Of a stretch of 64,000 nt of DNA, positions 32,869-41,562 are shown piece after piece (the first letter of the stretch is position 1; every line of letters starts with the position of its first letter). The position numbers and the translations under genes were made by a program. The notes under the pieces are model-generated. The model did not search any database. It saw only the letters and a program-made list of their open reading frames with translations, and was not told the DNA's origin. The stretch is from Bradyrhizobium sp. 4 (lineage in GTDB: Bacteria > Pseudomonadota > Alphaproteobacteria > Rhizobiales > Xanthobacteraceae): contig NZ_CP064686.1 in assembly GCF_023100905.1 (NCBI RefSeq), forward strand, positions 3,534,001 to 3,598,000. Direction: 5' to 3'.

Positions 32869-33929
32869 TTCTTGCTCTTTCCCTTGCCCTTGCCCTTGCC
32901 CGCGATCGTGGCGATTGCCTCGATCTCGTTGGTCCAGATCCCGCCGGAATAGCCTTGCGGGAGCCGGGCAAAGAGCTCGGGCGTATCGATGCCGGTGGAG
33001 AACTCGCCTCCACTGTAGGGACCGAGCACGAACACTGCGCTGTTCGCGCCCTCCATGCGCGCGAGGAAGCGGTCAGGCCAGCCCCATAGAAAGGGCGCGA
33101 TATTGATCGGCACCAGCACCATCGCGTTCCGACAGGCTGCCGGCACCAAGCCGGTCCAGCCGTAGCCGATATAGCCGATCAGGCAGCTTCGGATTGCCGC
33201 GCGCGAGATCGTGCGAACTTCCGGGGTAAGGCGACGGATCATGTCGATGGGCTCGTCGCCGCCATAAACCATGATCGTCCGGCGGCGCTCGGCCGGCAGC
33301 GCGTTCAACACCGTGGCAAGTTTCTCGCCTTCGTATGCGTCGCGGCTCTTCACGTTGATGAGCAGCTTCCTGTCAGGGAAGGCGGCGAACACTTCCGACA
33401 ATTTCGGCATCATCCCGATGCCTTTGCCGCGAAACGGAAATGTCTTGCCGCCGTCGGCGGTGTAACCATAGCCGATGTCGAGCAGCTTCAGCCTCGCCAT
33501 GCTTTGCTCGCGCGTCGCGCCGTGGCCGTCGGTGCGGCAATCGAGCGTCCAGTCGTGGAAGACGGCAAACTCGCCGTCGGTGGTCGGGTGCACGTCGAGC
33601 TCGACCACATCCGCGCCGGCGTCGAAGCTTGCCCGCATCGAGCGAACAGTGTTCTCCAGATAGTCGTGTGTCGCCGGCAACATTTGCGCGGCGGTGCAGG
33701 TGTCGTTCTTCACATCGCGCTCATCGAAGCGCTGCGCCATGCCGCGATGGGCGAGTAGCACCGGCTTGCCGTTACGATGAGGCGCCAGCAGACTCGTGTT
33801 GTTGACGTAGACGCCCGCGGCGACGGCGATCATGGCTGCCGTCGCGACTCTCAGTTTCGTGCCCACCGATTCTTCCCCCAATTCCGTGATCACCGTCGGC
33901 GGCGTTTGGGGTTGATTTGCGGCAATCAT
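32865..33929 (-). CDS. Glycerophosphodiester phosphodiesterase family protein
   Basis: 354 residues. The GDPD barrel signature is LLAHRGMAQRFDERD (catalytic His), YLENTVRSMRASFDAGADVV, ELDVHPTTDGEFAVFHDWTL (metal Glu/Asp and His). A short hydrophobic segment (VATAAMIAVAAGVYV) near residue 35 suggests a membrane anchor or signal; a GTG start nearer to it is possible. The unusual C-terminus GKGKGKGKSKN is a Lys/Gly repeat. It hydrolyses glycerophosphodiesters to glycerol 3-phosphate. It is convergent with the ABC-F gene, overlapping by four bases. Confidence 0.88.
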   Translation of the reverse strand: MIAANQPQTPPTVITELGEESVGTKLRVATAAMIAVAAGVYVNNTSLLAPHRNGKPVLLAHRGMAQRFDERDVKNDTCTAAQMLPATHDYLENTVRSMRASFDAGADVVELDVHPTTDGEFAVFHDWTLDCRTDGHGATREQSMARLKLLDIGYGYTADGGKTFPFRGKGIGMMPKLSEVFAAFPDRKLLINVKSRDAYEGEKLATVLNALPAERRRTIMVYGGDEPIDMIRRLTPEVRTISRAAIRSCLIGYIGYGWTGLVPAACRNAMVLVPINIAPFLWGWPDRFLARMEGANSAVFVLGPYSGGEFSTGIDTPELFARLPQGYSGGIWTNEIEAIATIAGKGKGKGKSKN

Positions 33930-34015
33930 CGCGCAAGGGGACGGCTCTGCGCCTTCCGGCTTGAACGCTCCGATGCCGCCCGCTACGCTGCTTTAAAAGC
34001 TGGGGTGGAACGCGC

Positions 34016-34890
34016 ATGAAGCAGCTGCGGATCGGCGACATCACCATCGATGCGGTGATCGAGCGGGAGGGGCCGTGGCGGCGGCCGCAGGATTTTTTCC
34101 CGGCCTATGACGAGGGTGTGTTCAAGCACCATCTGCCGACGATGGAGCCGGAGGTGTTCGACGCCGCGCGCGGCATGATGGTGATCACCTATCAGACCTT
34201 CGTGGTGCGCACGCCGCGCTACACCATCCTGGTCGATACCTGCACCGGCGAGGACAAGGCCATCCGCCGCCGTTCGATTTTCCGGGCAAGGAGCGCTGGC
34301 GCAACGAGCTGTTCGCGCTCGGCATCGGCTTCGAACAGATCGATTACGTCTTCTGCACGCATCTGCATATCGACCACACGGGCTGGAATACGACCTTGCG
34401 CGACGGCCGTTGGGTGCCGAATTTTCCGAATGCGAAATACGTCTTCCACAAAGGTGAATATGCGGCCTGGGAGGCCGAGCATGCCAAGGGCAGCAACCCG
34501 CCCGGCACCGTGTTTCGCGACAATTGCCTACCGATCGTCGAGGCAGGCCAAGCGCTGCTGGTCGATGACGATTACGCGCTCGACGACACCGTCACGCTGA
34601 CGCCGACGCCGGGGCATTCGCCCTGTCATTGCTGCGTGAACATTTTCTCGAAGGGCCAGCGCGCGGTGGTGGCCGGCGATCTCATGCATCACCAGATCCA
34701 GTGCCGCGAGCCGGACTGGTCGGCCAAGCCGGATTGGGATGCGAAGCAGTCGGCGGTGTCGCGGCGAAAGTTTTTTGCTTCCGTCGCCGACACCGACACG
34801 CTGATCCTGCCGATTCATTTCCCGGCGCCGACGGTCGGGCTGATCAAGCCGTTCGGCGCCGCCTTCGACTACCGTTTCAAGCGGGAGTAG
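34016..34890 (+). pseudogene. Metallo-beta-lactamase-fold hydrolase, interrupted by a -1 frameshift
   Basis: The first frame from ATG 34016 encodes MKQLRIGDITIDAVIERE to VDTCTGEDK and then goes out of register. The second frame from about 34258 continues with GHPPPFDFPGKERWRNELF, YVFCTHLHIDHTGWN (zinc motif HxHxDH), TPTPGHSPCHCCV, VVAGDLMHHQ and LPIHFPAPTVG to the stop at 34890. Joining them gives a normal MBL hydrolase of about 291 residues. The join AAGGCCATC needs one more G (AAGGGCCAT), so a single base is missing at 34258-34259. The zinc site lies wholly after the break, so the gene is inactive unless this is a sequencing error or programmed shift. Confidence 0.88.
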
Positions 34891-34904
34891 GGCGACCGGA
34901 CGGT

Positions 34905-35996
34905 CTAGTAAGTGAAGAACATCCGCTGGATTTCCTTGGTGTCGGTCGTCTTGGTTAGCGCCAGCATCAGCAGAATACGCGCCTTTTGAGGATTGAGCGT
35001 ATCCGAGACGACGAAGTCGTGTTCGTCATCCTTGGCCTCGCCATTGCGTGCGACGATGCCGTTGCCGACACGGCTGCTGCGCACGATCACGACGCCCTTC
35101 TTGCGGGCCTCGTCGAGGGCCGGTTCGACCGCGGGACGAGCCAGGCTGCCGTCACCGACGCCGGCATGCACGATCCCCTTGGCCCCGGCGGCGACAAACG
35201 CGTCGATCGCGACCCGGTTCATGTTGGCGTAGCCGTAGACGATGTCGACTTGCGGCAGGACATCGAGGCTGGAGACGTCGAATTCGGAGTCCGCGGTGTG
35301 CCGCCGCGTCGATTGACGATAGAAGAACGGCTTGTTGCCCTGCATGTAGCCGAGAAAGCCGAGTTCAGGCGTGCGGAAGGTGTCTGCCGTCGAGGTGTTG
35401 TTCTTGGTCACATCGCGAGCCGCGTTGATCTGATCGTTGAGAGCAACGAGCACGCCCTTGCCGACGGCCTCGTCGCTGCCTGCGAGGATCACCGCATTGA
35501 AGAGGTTGATCGGCCCATCCGCGCTGATCGCCGTCGACGGCCGCATCGCGCCGACGACGACGACAGGTTTCTTGCTCTTGACGACGAGATCCAGAAAATA
35601 GCTGGTTTCCTCGATCGTATCGGTCCCGTGCGTGATCACAATGCCATCGACGTCGTCCTGCGCGAGCAGCGTGTTGACGCGCTTTGCGAGCTTGAGCCAG
35701 TAGTCATTGTTCATGTTCTCGCTGGCGATCTGGAAAACCTGCTCACCCTTGACGTTGGCCACCGTTTTCAGCTCGGGGACGGCGTTCAGGAGCGTCTCAA
35801 TGCCCACCGTCGCGGCGGTGTAGCCGACCACGGTGGTGCTGCTCGCCCCGCTGCCGGCGATCGTGCCGCCGGTTGCGAGCACCATGACGTTGGGAAGTCC
35901 CGGGCCCCTCGCATGCGCGACATCAAAACTGATGAGCAACGCGAAGAGCACGCTCATTATCGCCATCGTGTAATCACGCACTCGAAACTGCAACAT
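34905..35996 (-). CDS. Type II (periplasmic) L-asparaginase
   Basis: 363 residues from ATG 35996 (AAGGGTGG upstream); the frame extends further upstream, but without a start signal or homology. The signal peptide is MSVLFALLISFDVAHA. Catalytic signatures are MVLATGGTIAGSGASS (first Thr) and VDGIVITHGTDTIEETSYFL (second Thr and Asp), plus KPVVVVGAMRPSTAISADGP and GIVHAGVGDGSL. It deamidates asparagine to aspartate and ammonia in the periplasm. Upstream on the same strand is a PsiF-like gene 248 bp away. The two are probably separate units because a hairpin lies between them. Confidence 0.93.
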   Translation of the reverse strand: MLQFRVRDYTMAIMSVLFALLISFDVAHARGPGLPNVMVLATGGTIAGSGASSTTVVGYTAATVGIETLLNAVPELKTVANVKGEQVFQIASENMNNDYWLKLAKRVNTLLAQDDVDGIVITHGTDTIEETSYFLDLVVKSKKPVVVVGAMRPSTAISADGPINLFNAVILAGSDEAVGKGVLVALNDQINAARDVTKNNTSTADTFRTPELGFLGYMQGNKPFFYRQSTRRHTADSEFDVSSLDVLPQVDIVYGYANMNRVAIDAFVAAGAKGIVHAGVGDGSLARPAVEPALDEARKKGVVIVRSSRVGNGIVARNGEAKDDEHDFVVSDTLNPQKARILLMLALTKTTDTKEIQRMFFTY

Positions 35997-36123
35997 CTCG
36001 ACCACCCTTTGCTGGAAGATTCGTTGGTGCGCCCCGGTTCGCTCAGCGCTGCATGTTCCGCTAGCCGAGGCACTCTGTCTAGGGTGGCGACGATTTTGCT
36101 CTGCGCGCTCGGTGCGTGCGAGA

Positions 36124-36146
36124 AGAGGCAAACGGTCTTTGCCTCT
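36124..36146 (-). terminator. Perfect hairpin between psiF-like and asparaginase genes
   Basis: AGAGGCAAA (36124-36132) and TTTGCCTCT (36138-36146) form a 9-bp stem with a 5-base loop. On the minus strand it follows the PsiF-like gene and is trailed by TCTTCTCG, a weak T-tract, so it may end that transcript. Confidence 0.5.
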
Positions 36147-36170
36147 GTTATTCAGAGACAAAAACGTGGA

Positions 36171-36191
36171 TGCCCGGGACAAGCCCGGGCA
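36171..36191. repeat. Small palindromic repeat, TGCCCGGG type
   Basis: TGCCCGGG-ACAAG-CCCGGGCA, an 8-bp perfect dyad in the context GTGGATGCCCGGGACAAGCC. The phrase recurs widely, as I recall, in Bradyrhizobium intergenic DNA; here only one copy is present. Confidence 0.6.
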
Positions 36192-36243
36192 TGACGAGTT
36201 TGTGGAACCGTTGCTCGCTAAATGAGCACCAAAGTCGCAGCGG

Positions 36244-36492
36244 TCAGGCGCCGACTTCGCACTTCTTCATAAAGCTGTTCTTGGCGGCGCCGGCGAGCGG
36301 CTTGCCCTCGGCGCTGACGGCCTTGGGCGCGCAGGCGTCGGCCTTGCACTTCTTCATGAACGAGGTCTTGGCGGCACCAGCCAGGGCCTTGCCGTCCTTG
36401 CCGACGGCCTTGCTTTCGCAGGTGTCCTCCGCGAAGGCCGAACCTGCCGCAAACGTGGCAACGATCGCAGCCAGGAAAATCCGCTTCATCAT
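36244..36492 (-). CDS. PsiF-repeat family secreted protein
   Basis: 82 residues from ATG 36492 with GGGAG six bases upstream. The signal peptide is MKRIFLAAIVATFAAGSAFA. The mature part has two PsiF repeats: GKALAGAAKTSFMKKC and GKPLAGAAKNSFMKKC, each preceded by a Cys-containing segment (CESKAVGKDG, CAPKAVSAEG). PsiF was named for a phosphate-starvation-inducible protein of E. coli; its function is unknown. The paired cysteines suggest disulfides in the periplasm. No pho box was recognised upstream. Confidence 0.9.
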   Translation of the reverse strand: MMKRIFLAAIVATFAAGSAFAEDTCESKAVGKDGKALAGAAKTSFMKKCKADACAPKAVSAEGKPLAGAAKNSFMKKCEVGA

Positions 36493-36696
36493 GATTGTCT
36501 CCCTAAACCAGAAATGGCGCGCGGATTGGAGCCGGGAATCGTGGCGCAATCAAGCTGGATGAGCGCCTGCCGTCCGGTCTTCCTGGCGATTTTTCGAGCG
36601 CGGGTGCGAAGCGGCCGACGGCCTGCTGCACTGCTCGCTGACCGGGACGGGCGATCCTGCTAGCTTCGGGAGAGTTTAGCCGAAGGGAGCATCGTG

Positions 36697-37161
36697 ATGG
36701 AGACCCTGATTGCGAACATGCCGGATGCCGCTGCTGACCGGCATTCTCACCTGGTTCGGCCGCAAGAGATGGAATGGCAGAAGACGCGCTTTCCCGGCTG
36801 CGAGGCCAAGACGCTGCTGTTCGATCGCAGCAGCGGTCTGATGACGGCCTTGATGCGCTTTGCGCCGGGCTCGGTGCTGCCCGATCACGAGCATGTCGGC
36901 GTCGAGCAGAGTTATGTCATCGAGGGCGCTCTCGTCGACAACGAGGGACCGGCCAAGGGGATTGCCTGCAAGGCCGGCGAGTTCATCTGGCGCGAGGCGG
37001 GCAGCCGGCATGCCGCCTGGTGCCCGGAGGGCGCCCTGATCCTGGCGATCTTCCAGGTGCCGAACAAGTTCTTCGAAGCCGACGGCCGCGTCGTCGATGC
37101 CGCCGGTCAGGATTGGGACCAGACGTGGGGGCACACCGACGCGCAACGGGCGGGGAGATAG
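36697..37161 (+). CDS. Cupin-domain protein (ChrR-like)
   Basis: 154 residues from ATG 36697, seven bases after AAGGGAG; GTG 36694 is a near alternative. The single cupin shows MRFAPGSVLPDHEHVGVEQSYVIEG, the metal-binding HxH...E motif, and GEFIWREAGSRHAAWCPEGA with the last His. This is the anti-sigma ChrR/acetylacetone-dioxygenase-like cupin type. Without an anti-sigma domain or ECF neighbour, an enzymatic or small-molecule-binding role is more likely. It stands alone, convergent with a TetR gene. Confidence 0.83.
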   Translation: METLIANMPDAAADRHSHLVRPQEMEWQKTRFPGCEAKTLLFDRSSGLMTALMRFAPGSVLPDHEHVGVEQSYVIEGALVDNEGPAKGIACKAGEFIWREAGSRHAAWCPEGALILAIFQVPNKFFEADGRVVDAAGQDWDQTWGHTDAQRAGR

Positions 37162-37176
37162 GCGGCTGTTCGCAGC

Positions 37177-37740
37177 TCAAACGCTGTCATCGATGCTTCT
37201 GACGAGCATGGTGACCTGAACGGCGATCAGCCGCCGCATCTCCTTGCCGGTCCTGGCGGTTTCGCGCAGCCCCCGCATGCCGAACACCAGGCATCGCGCC
37301 AGTACTTCCGGCTCGTCCGCTATCGCAGCGGCCTTCACCTGATCGCGGATGAGGGCGGCGACCAAAGACTGGAAGTTGTCGTAGACGTTTCGGACTGCCG
37401 GGAAACGGAGGTCGAACAGATCTGCTGAATCGGGATACGCCTCGATCAGGTCGAAGCCATGGGATCCCCAGGATTTGCAGGCGTGGAGCAGCTTGGCATG
37501 GAGACCGTCGAGACGCGCGATTGCGGCCTTAATGTCGCGACGCTTCTGCTCGTCCATTCTCTGGATCACCGCCGCGAACACGGCATCCTTGTCGGGGAAG
37601 AGCAAATAGAGCGCCGGCCGCGACATGCCCGCCTTGGCGGCGATATCGCCCATCGTCGTACGGGCATGGCCGTAGCGGGAGAAGACCTCCGTCGCAGCCT
37701 CGATCGCGAGCTCCTCTTTCGAAATGCTGGAACGAGCCAT
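37177..37740 (-). CDS. TetR/AcrR-family regulator
   Basis: 187 residues from ATG 37740; a longer frame to 37791 would run through the promoter dyad and is rejected. The N-terminal helix-turn-helix reads ATEVFSRYGHARTTMGDIAA, KAGMSRPALYLLFPDKDAVF. The C-terminal ligand domain (e.g. DLFDLRFPAVRNVYDNFQSL) is of TetR length. It is divergent from a SnoaL-like gene, with an inverted repeat overlapping a TTGACA box between them, so autoregulation and control of the neighbour are likely. Confidence 0.9.
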   Translation of the reverse strand: MARSSISKEELAIEAATEVFSRYGHARTTMGDIAAKAGMSRPALYLLFPDKDAVFAAVIQRMDEQKRRDIKAAIARLDGLHAKLLHACKSWGSHGFDLIEAYPDSADLFDLRFPAVRNVYDNFQSLVAALIRDQVKAAAIADEPEVLARCLVFGMRGLRETARTGKEMRRLIAVQVTMLVRSIDDSV

Positions 37741-37775
37741 GAGCCTCACCGGCGTCGGAATTGAACCCCGGTCAT

Positions 37776-37802
37776 ATTGACAAAAGAACAAGAATTGTCA
37801 AT
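37776..37802. promoter_or_regulatory. Operator/promoter between TetR and SnoaL-like gene
   Basis: ATTGACA (37776-37782) and TGTCAAT (37796-37802) are perfect inverted copies with a 13-base spacer. On the minus strand the right arm is a -35 TTGACA, and a 16-17 base spacer leads to an AATATG/CAATAT -10. A repressor bound here would block the TetR promoter. Confidence 0.65.
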
Positions 37803-37841
37803 TTGCCGGAAGCGGCATGAAGCCATGAGAGGGTCTGCGAG

Positions 37842-38213
37842 ATGAACGATGAAGCGCGACTGAAGACCTGGAACACCTATCAGGCGGCGTGGGGACCCGT
37901 CGATGAGGACGAGCGGCGTCGGCTGCTCGAGCAAAGCGTCGCCGCGGACTGTGTGTATACCGATCCGGGCTCTCAGATTGAGGGACGCGACGCCTTGATG
38001 GCGCGCATCGGTCAAACCCAACTCAAGTTTCCTGGCGCGCATTTCAGGAACGACAGCTTCCTCGAACACCACGAGCAGGGGCTTTTTCGCTGGACTATGT
38101 ATGATGGCGCCGGTCGCGTGTTCGTCACGGGTGAGAGTTTCGGCCGCTTCGGCGGCGACGGCCGGCTCGTTCAGGCGACGGGCTTCTTCGAGGTGCCCGC
38201 TGCCAAGGCCTGA
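37842..38213 (+). CDS. SnoaL/NTF2-like protein
   Basis: 123 residues with ribosome site GAGGG eight bases before ATG 37842. The pattern WNTYQAAWGPVDEDERRRLL, ADCVYTDPGSQIEGRDALMA and FRNDSFLEHHEQGLFRWTMY followed by FGRFGGDGRLVQATGFFEV is that of the cone-shaped NTF2/SnoaL fold, often small-molecule isomerases, hydrolases or binding proteins. It is divergent from a TetR regulator and probably its target. The ligand is unknown. Confidence 0.82.
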   Translation: MNDEARLKTWNTYQAAWGPVDEDERRRLLEQSVAADCVYTDPGSQIEGRDALMARIGQTQLKFPGAHFRNDSFLEHHEQGLFRWTMYDGAGRVFVTGESFGRFGGDGRLVQATGFFEVPAAKA

Positions 38214-38259
38214 ACGCCGGCCGGCGTGGCGGCCGATCCTGCCGCTCCCGATATCACCC

Positions 38260-39234
38260 TCAGGCGCCGCGCGCGAGAAGCGCCTTGAAGTCGGCGCGTG
38301 CGCGCTGCGCTTCGGCTCGCGCCACCTCGGAGGCGTCGCCGAGACCAAAATAGCCGTGGATCAGGCCGGGGCCTTCATGGTGCTTTACCGGCACACCGGC
38401 GGCTTCCAGCGCGCGCGCATAGGCTGTGCCCTCGTCGCGCAGGGGATCGAACCAGGCGGTGGTGACGATCGCGGGCGCGACGCCGGCAAGCGAATTCGCG
38501 CGCAGCGGCGAGACGCGCCAGTCGGTGGCGTGCGAGGGATCTGCGAGATAATGACCGCAAAACCACTCCATCACGGCGCGTGAAAGAAAGTAGCCCTCGG
38601 CGTTCTCGGCGCGCGAGGGGAAGCGTGCGTTCTCGCGCGCGTCCGCATAACTCCCGAGGACGTCGGTCACGGGGTAGACCAGCAGTTGCGCGGCGAGCTT
38701 GATGCCGGCGTCGCGGCAGGCGATCGCGGTGGTGGCGGCGAGATTGCCGCCGGCGCTGTCGCCGGCAACACCGAGGCGTTTTGCATCGCCGCCAAATTCC
38801 GTGACGCGGCCAAACACGTCGCTGACCGCGGCAAAGGCGTCCTCGAACGCGCCGGGAAAGCGCGTTTCGGGCGGGCGGCGATAGTCGACGGAGACGACGA
38901 CCGCGCCGGTCTCGATCGCAAGGTTGCGGGCCTGCCGGTCGTGGGTCTCGAGGTCGCCCGCGACCCAGCCGCCACCATGGAAGAACACCACGGTCGGTGC
39001 GGGCGTGGTGCCGACCCGGTAGACCCGTGCATCGAGCGGTCCGGCGCCGCCTTTCACCTTGATATCCGCGACAATGTCGACGGGTGGCGGCGGTATGGCC
39101 GCGCGCGAGGCAGCCAGTGCGCGCAAGGAATCGCGGGCGCTCTGTGGCGTCATCGTCGTGGCATCGCGCATCGGCAGCAGCGGAATGATCTGGGCGATGA
39201 CGGGATCGAGCGGTGCGGCCACGTTGGCTTTCAT
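38260..39234 (-). CDS. HSL-family alpha/beta hydrolase (esterase)
   Basis: 324 residues from ATG 39234, with GAGGA six bases upstream. Hormone-sensitive-lipase family marks are VVFFHGGGWVAGDLETHDRQ (oxyanion HGGGW), GVAGDSAGGNLAATTAIACR (nucleophile Ser in GDSAGG), FDPLRDEGTAYARALEAAG (Asp) and GLIHGYFGLGDAS (His). The N-terminal cap helix begins PLDPVIAQIIPLL. It would hydrolyse short-chain esters in the cytosol. It overlaps no neighbour and is divergent from a nitroreductase. Confidence 0.93.
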   Translation of the reverse strand: MKANVAAPLDPVIAQIIPLLPMRDATTMTPQSARDSLRALAASRAAIPPPPVDIVADIKVKGGAGPLDARVYRVGTTPAPTVVFFHGGGWVAGDLETHDRQARNLAIETGAVVVSVDYRRPPETRFPGAFEDAFAAVSDVFGRVTEFGGDAKRLGVAGDSAGGNLAATTAIACRDAGIKLAAQLLVYPVTDVLGSYADARENARFPSRAENAEGYFLSRAVMEWFCGHYLADPSHATDWRVSPLRANSLAGVAPAIVTTAWFDPLRDEGTAYARALEAAGVPVKHHEGPGLIHGYFGLGDASEVARAEAQRARADFKALLARGA

Positions 39235-39350
39235 GGGATCCTCACAGGGTTCTTGGTCTTGCTTGCGGGTTAGCATAGATATGGCGCGCCGCGTCGGCAA
39301 CCGCTCGCATGTGGCAATGCCAGGGAATGAACGGGCAGGGAGGTCTTGAG

Positions 39351-40028
39351 GTGGAATTCGAAACGCTGGTCCAGTCGCGCCGCAGCGTGCGCGGCTTCAG
39401 GAACGAGCCGGTGCCGCGCACGGTGATCGAGGCGATCATCGACAGCGCCAAACGTGCACCGTCGTCGATGAACACCCAGCCCTGGCATGTCCACGTGCTC
39501 ACAGGCAGTCCGCTGGAACAGCTGCGCCGACGCAATATGGAGGAGATGGTTGCCGGCGCCAAGGTCAAGCGCGACATCGTCAGCCACGGCGAATACCAGG
39601 GCGTGCACCGGACGCGGCAAGTCGACGTCGCCAAGAAATTGTTCGGCGCGATGGGAATCGCGCGCGACGACAAACCGATGCGCCAGGACTGGGTGCTGCG
39701 CGGCTTCCGCCAGTTCGACGCGCCGGTGTCGCTGGTCTTGACCTATGACCGCGTGCTCGATCCCGGCGCGGTCTGCCATTTCGACCTGGGCGCGCTCTGC
39801 TACGGCATCGTGCTCGCGGCCTGGGACCGCGGGCTCGGTTCGGTGATCAACGGGCAGGGCATCATGCGCTCCGACATCGTGCGCGAGGTCGCAAACATTC
39901 CGGAGGACGAGGTGATCATGACCTGCGTCGCGATGGGCTATCCCGACGACAACTTTGCCGCGAACGCCGTTCGCTCCGATCGCGAGGGCAACGACGATTT
40001 CGTGCGCTACGTCGGATTCGCCGAGTAG
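39351..40028 (+). CDS. Nitroreductase-family flavoprotein
   Basis: 225 residues from GTG 39351, seven bases after GGGAGG (39338-39343); earlier in-frame ATGs at 39309 and 39327 lack a site. The FMN-binding N-terminus is SRRSVRGFRNEPVPRTVIEA, followed by SAKRAPSSMNTQPWHVHVL. The C-terminal half has ICYGIVLAAWDRGLGSVING-like residues and VANIPEDEVIMTCVAMGYPD. The family reduces nitroaromatics, quinones or enones with NAD(P)H. The inserted segment about residues 70-110 is typical of larger nitroreductases. Confidence 0.9.
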   Translation: MEFETLVQSRRSVRGFRNEPVPRTVIEAIIDSAKRAPSSMNTQPWHVHVLTGSPLEQLRRRNMEEMVAGAKVKRDIVSHGEYQGVHRTRQVDVAKKLFGAMGIARDDKPMRQDWVLRGFRQFDAPVSLVLTYDRVLDPGAVCHFDLGALCYGIVLAAWDRGLGSVINGQGIMRSDIVREVANIPEDEVIMTCVAMGYPDDNFAANAVRSDREGNDDFVRYVGFAE

Positions 40029-40160
40029 CGCAGGCAGAGGAGATTATTCTCTCGCCGAATTTTTTTGGTGCGGACCGCTTGGCGGCCTCTTGCAATCTCG
40101 ATCGTGCAGGAGGAACAATGTACGGACTGAAAGGTTTGATGCTGGCGCGAGGGAATTGAC

Positions 40161-40364
40161 ATGCGGCGGCTCGCTAGCCTGGTTCGACGGTTCTTCGGCC
40201 CGCGAGTGCGGCGTCCGATCGATGATGATCCAAGTCTTCCTTTCACACCCGAAGAGTTCGGCCGGCTGATCCGCAGCGGCCGGCACGAGGACATGAAGCT
40301 GCTGGCCGAAGGGCTCGCGTGCCGGACCGTTCCGCGCCGCACCAGACATCGCGCCGCGCACTAG
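40161..40364 (+). CDS. Small basic hypothetical protein, 67 residues
   Basis: ATG 40161 follows AGGGAATTGAC. The protein MRRLASLVRRFFGPRVRRPI, then EEFGRLIRSGRHEDMKLLAE, is strongly basic at both ends, with an Asp/Pro-rich centre. I recognise no family. It fills the space between nitroreductase and the convergent HD-GYP gene. Coding status is uncertain. Confidence 0.4.
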   Translation: MRRLASLVRRFFGPRVRRPIDDDPSLPFTPEEFGRLIRSGRHEDMKLLAEGLACRTVPRRTRHRAAH

Positions 40365-40390
40365 ACTGGGGTCGAGACGGGTTGCTGCGC

Positions 40391-41512
40391 TCATCTCGTG
40401 AGCGCGACCTGTCTGAACGCGGTCAGCAGTGCCTTTTCCAGCTTTCCACTCATTCCGCAGAGAATGTTATAAGCCTCTGCCCGCGGCATCGTCGGCTTGT
40501 AGTGCCGGTGCTCGATCAGGGCAGCGAAGATGTCCGCGATCGTCAGGATGCGCACGACATCACCGATGTTCCCGGCGCAAAGCGCATCCGGGTAGCCGCT
40601 GCCGTCGAGAAATTCGTGATGATGCCGCACGGCATCAAGGATCTCTGGCGAGATATTGTCGTGGTCTTTCAGAAAATCGTAGCCCGCCACCGGGTGCGTC
40701 TCGATTATGGCACGTTCCTCCGGATCGAGACGGCCGGGCTTGTCGAGGATGGCAAGCGGAATCCGGGCCTTGCCGATGTCGTGGAACATGGCCGCCGTGT
40801 ATAGCCGCTCCAGATCTGGCCTGCCGACGCCAAGGCTCAGGCCGAAGTCGATGGCGACGCCGGTGACGAGGAGGCAATGCTGATAAGTCCCCTCGTGATG
40901 GCGCCGCACCGTGGTGAGCCACTCCGACAAGCCATGCTGGGTGATGCGATCGGCGATCTGGCGGCCGGCTTCCTTCGTGCCGTCGACGTCGACAGGCTCG
41001 CCGAGCGTGACGGCCGTGAACATCGACGCGATGGCGATCGCCGCGGTCTCGACGGCGTTGTCCGGCTGCGGCGCGTGACCTGAGGAACCAGACGCCTCTT
41101 CGGCGGGATGAGCCAGCGCTGCCAGGAGCTTGATCTTGTCGATCGTCCCGGGAAGGACGAGCGTGGCCCCGAGCGCGTACGCCTGCGAGATACTCATATG
41201 AGAGGAGTGCTCGACCAGGAAGATGCGTTTCGTTGCCTTCGCGAGCTTTAAGGCTCGTTTCTTGATGGCCGCAATGGTGCGGACGTCACGCAATTCCGCA
41301 CGGATCACGATCGCGAACGGCACCTGGGACAGCTTGGCTTCCGCGTCGAGCCGTTCGCCTGCGACGGCAAACTGCTGCTCGAGAATCGAACAGACGCTCG
41401 ACAATTTGTCCGAGGAATCAGCCAGCACATGCACGAACGGCCGTGCCGCTTCCTTCTCTCGGATGCCGCCGTCGCCTTTGACGGGGCGGGATATAATTCG
41501 CGCGTTCTGCAC
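40391..41512 (-). CDS. HD-GYP domain protein, probable c-di-GMP phosphodiesterase
   Basis: 373 residues, GTG start at 41512. The N-terminal third (VHVLADSSDKLSSVCSILEQ, FLVEHSSHMSISQAYALGA) looks like a degenerate receiver domain without the phosphoacceptor Asp set. The HD-GYP domain keeps all key groups: QHCLLVTGVA, MFHDIGKARIP, ETHPVAGYDF, VRHHHEFLDGSGYPDAL and TIADIFAALIE. The GSGYP variant of the GYP motif is acceptable. It would hydrolyse c-di-GMP. It is the third member of a minus-strand set with a PilZ and a DUF2336 protein. Confidence 0.92.
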   Translation of the reverse strand: MQNARIISRPVKGDGGIREKEAARPFVHVLADSSDKLSSVCSILEQQFAVAGERLDAEAKLSQVPFAIVIRAELRDVRTIAAIKKRALKLAKATKRIFLVEHSSHMSISQAYALGATLVLPGTIDKIKLLAALAHPAEEASGSSGHAPQPDNAVETAAIAIASMFTAVTLGEPVDVDGTKEAGRQIADRITQHGLSEWLTTVRRHHEGTYQHCLLVTGVAIDFGLSLGVGRPDLERLYTAAMFHDIGKARIPLAILDKPGRLDPEERAIIETHPVAGYDFLKDHDNISPEILDAVRHHHEFLDGSGYPDALCAGNIGDVVRILTIADIFAALIEHRHYKPTMPRAEAYNILCGMSGKLEKALLTAFRQVALTR

Positions 41513-41562
41513 GGTTGACCTGAATCATGCTGGAGTTAATTGGGGCTGATGAATCCTTGGGG

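Noticed and set aside
34986..36194. Open frame of 402 codons on the plus strand
   Set aside because: Antisense to the asparaginase gene; no ribosome site or domain.
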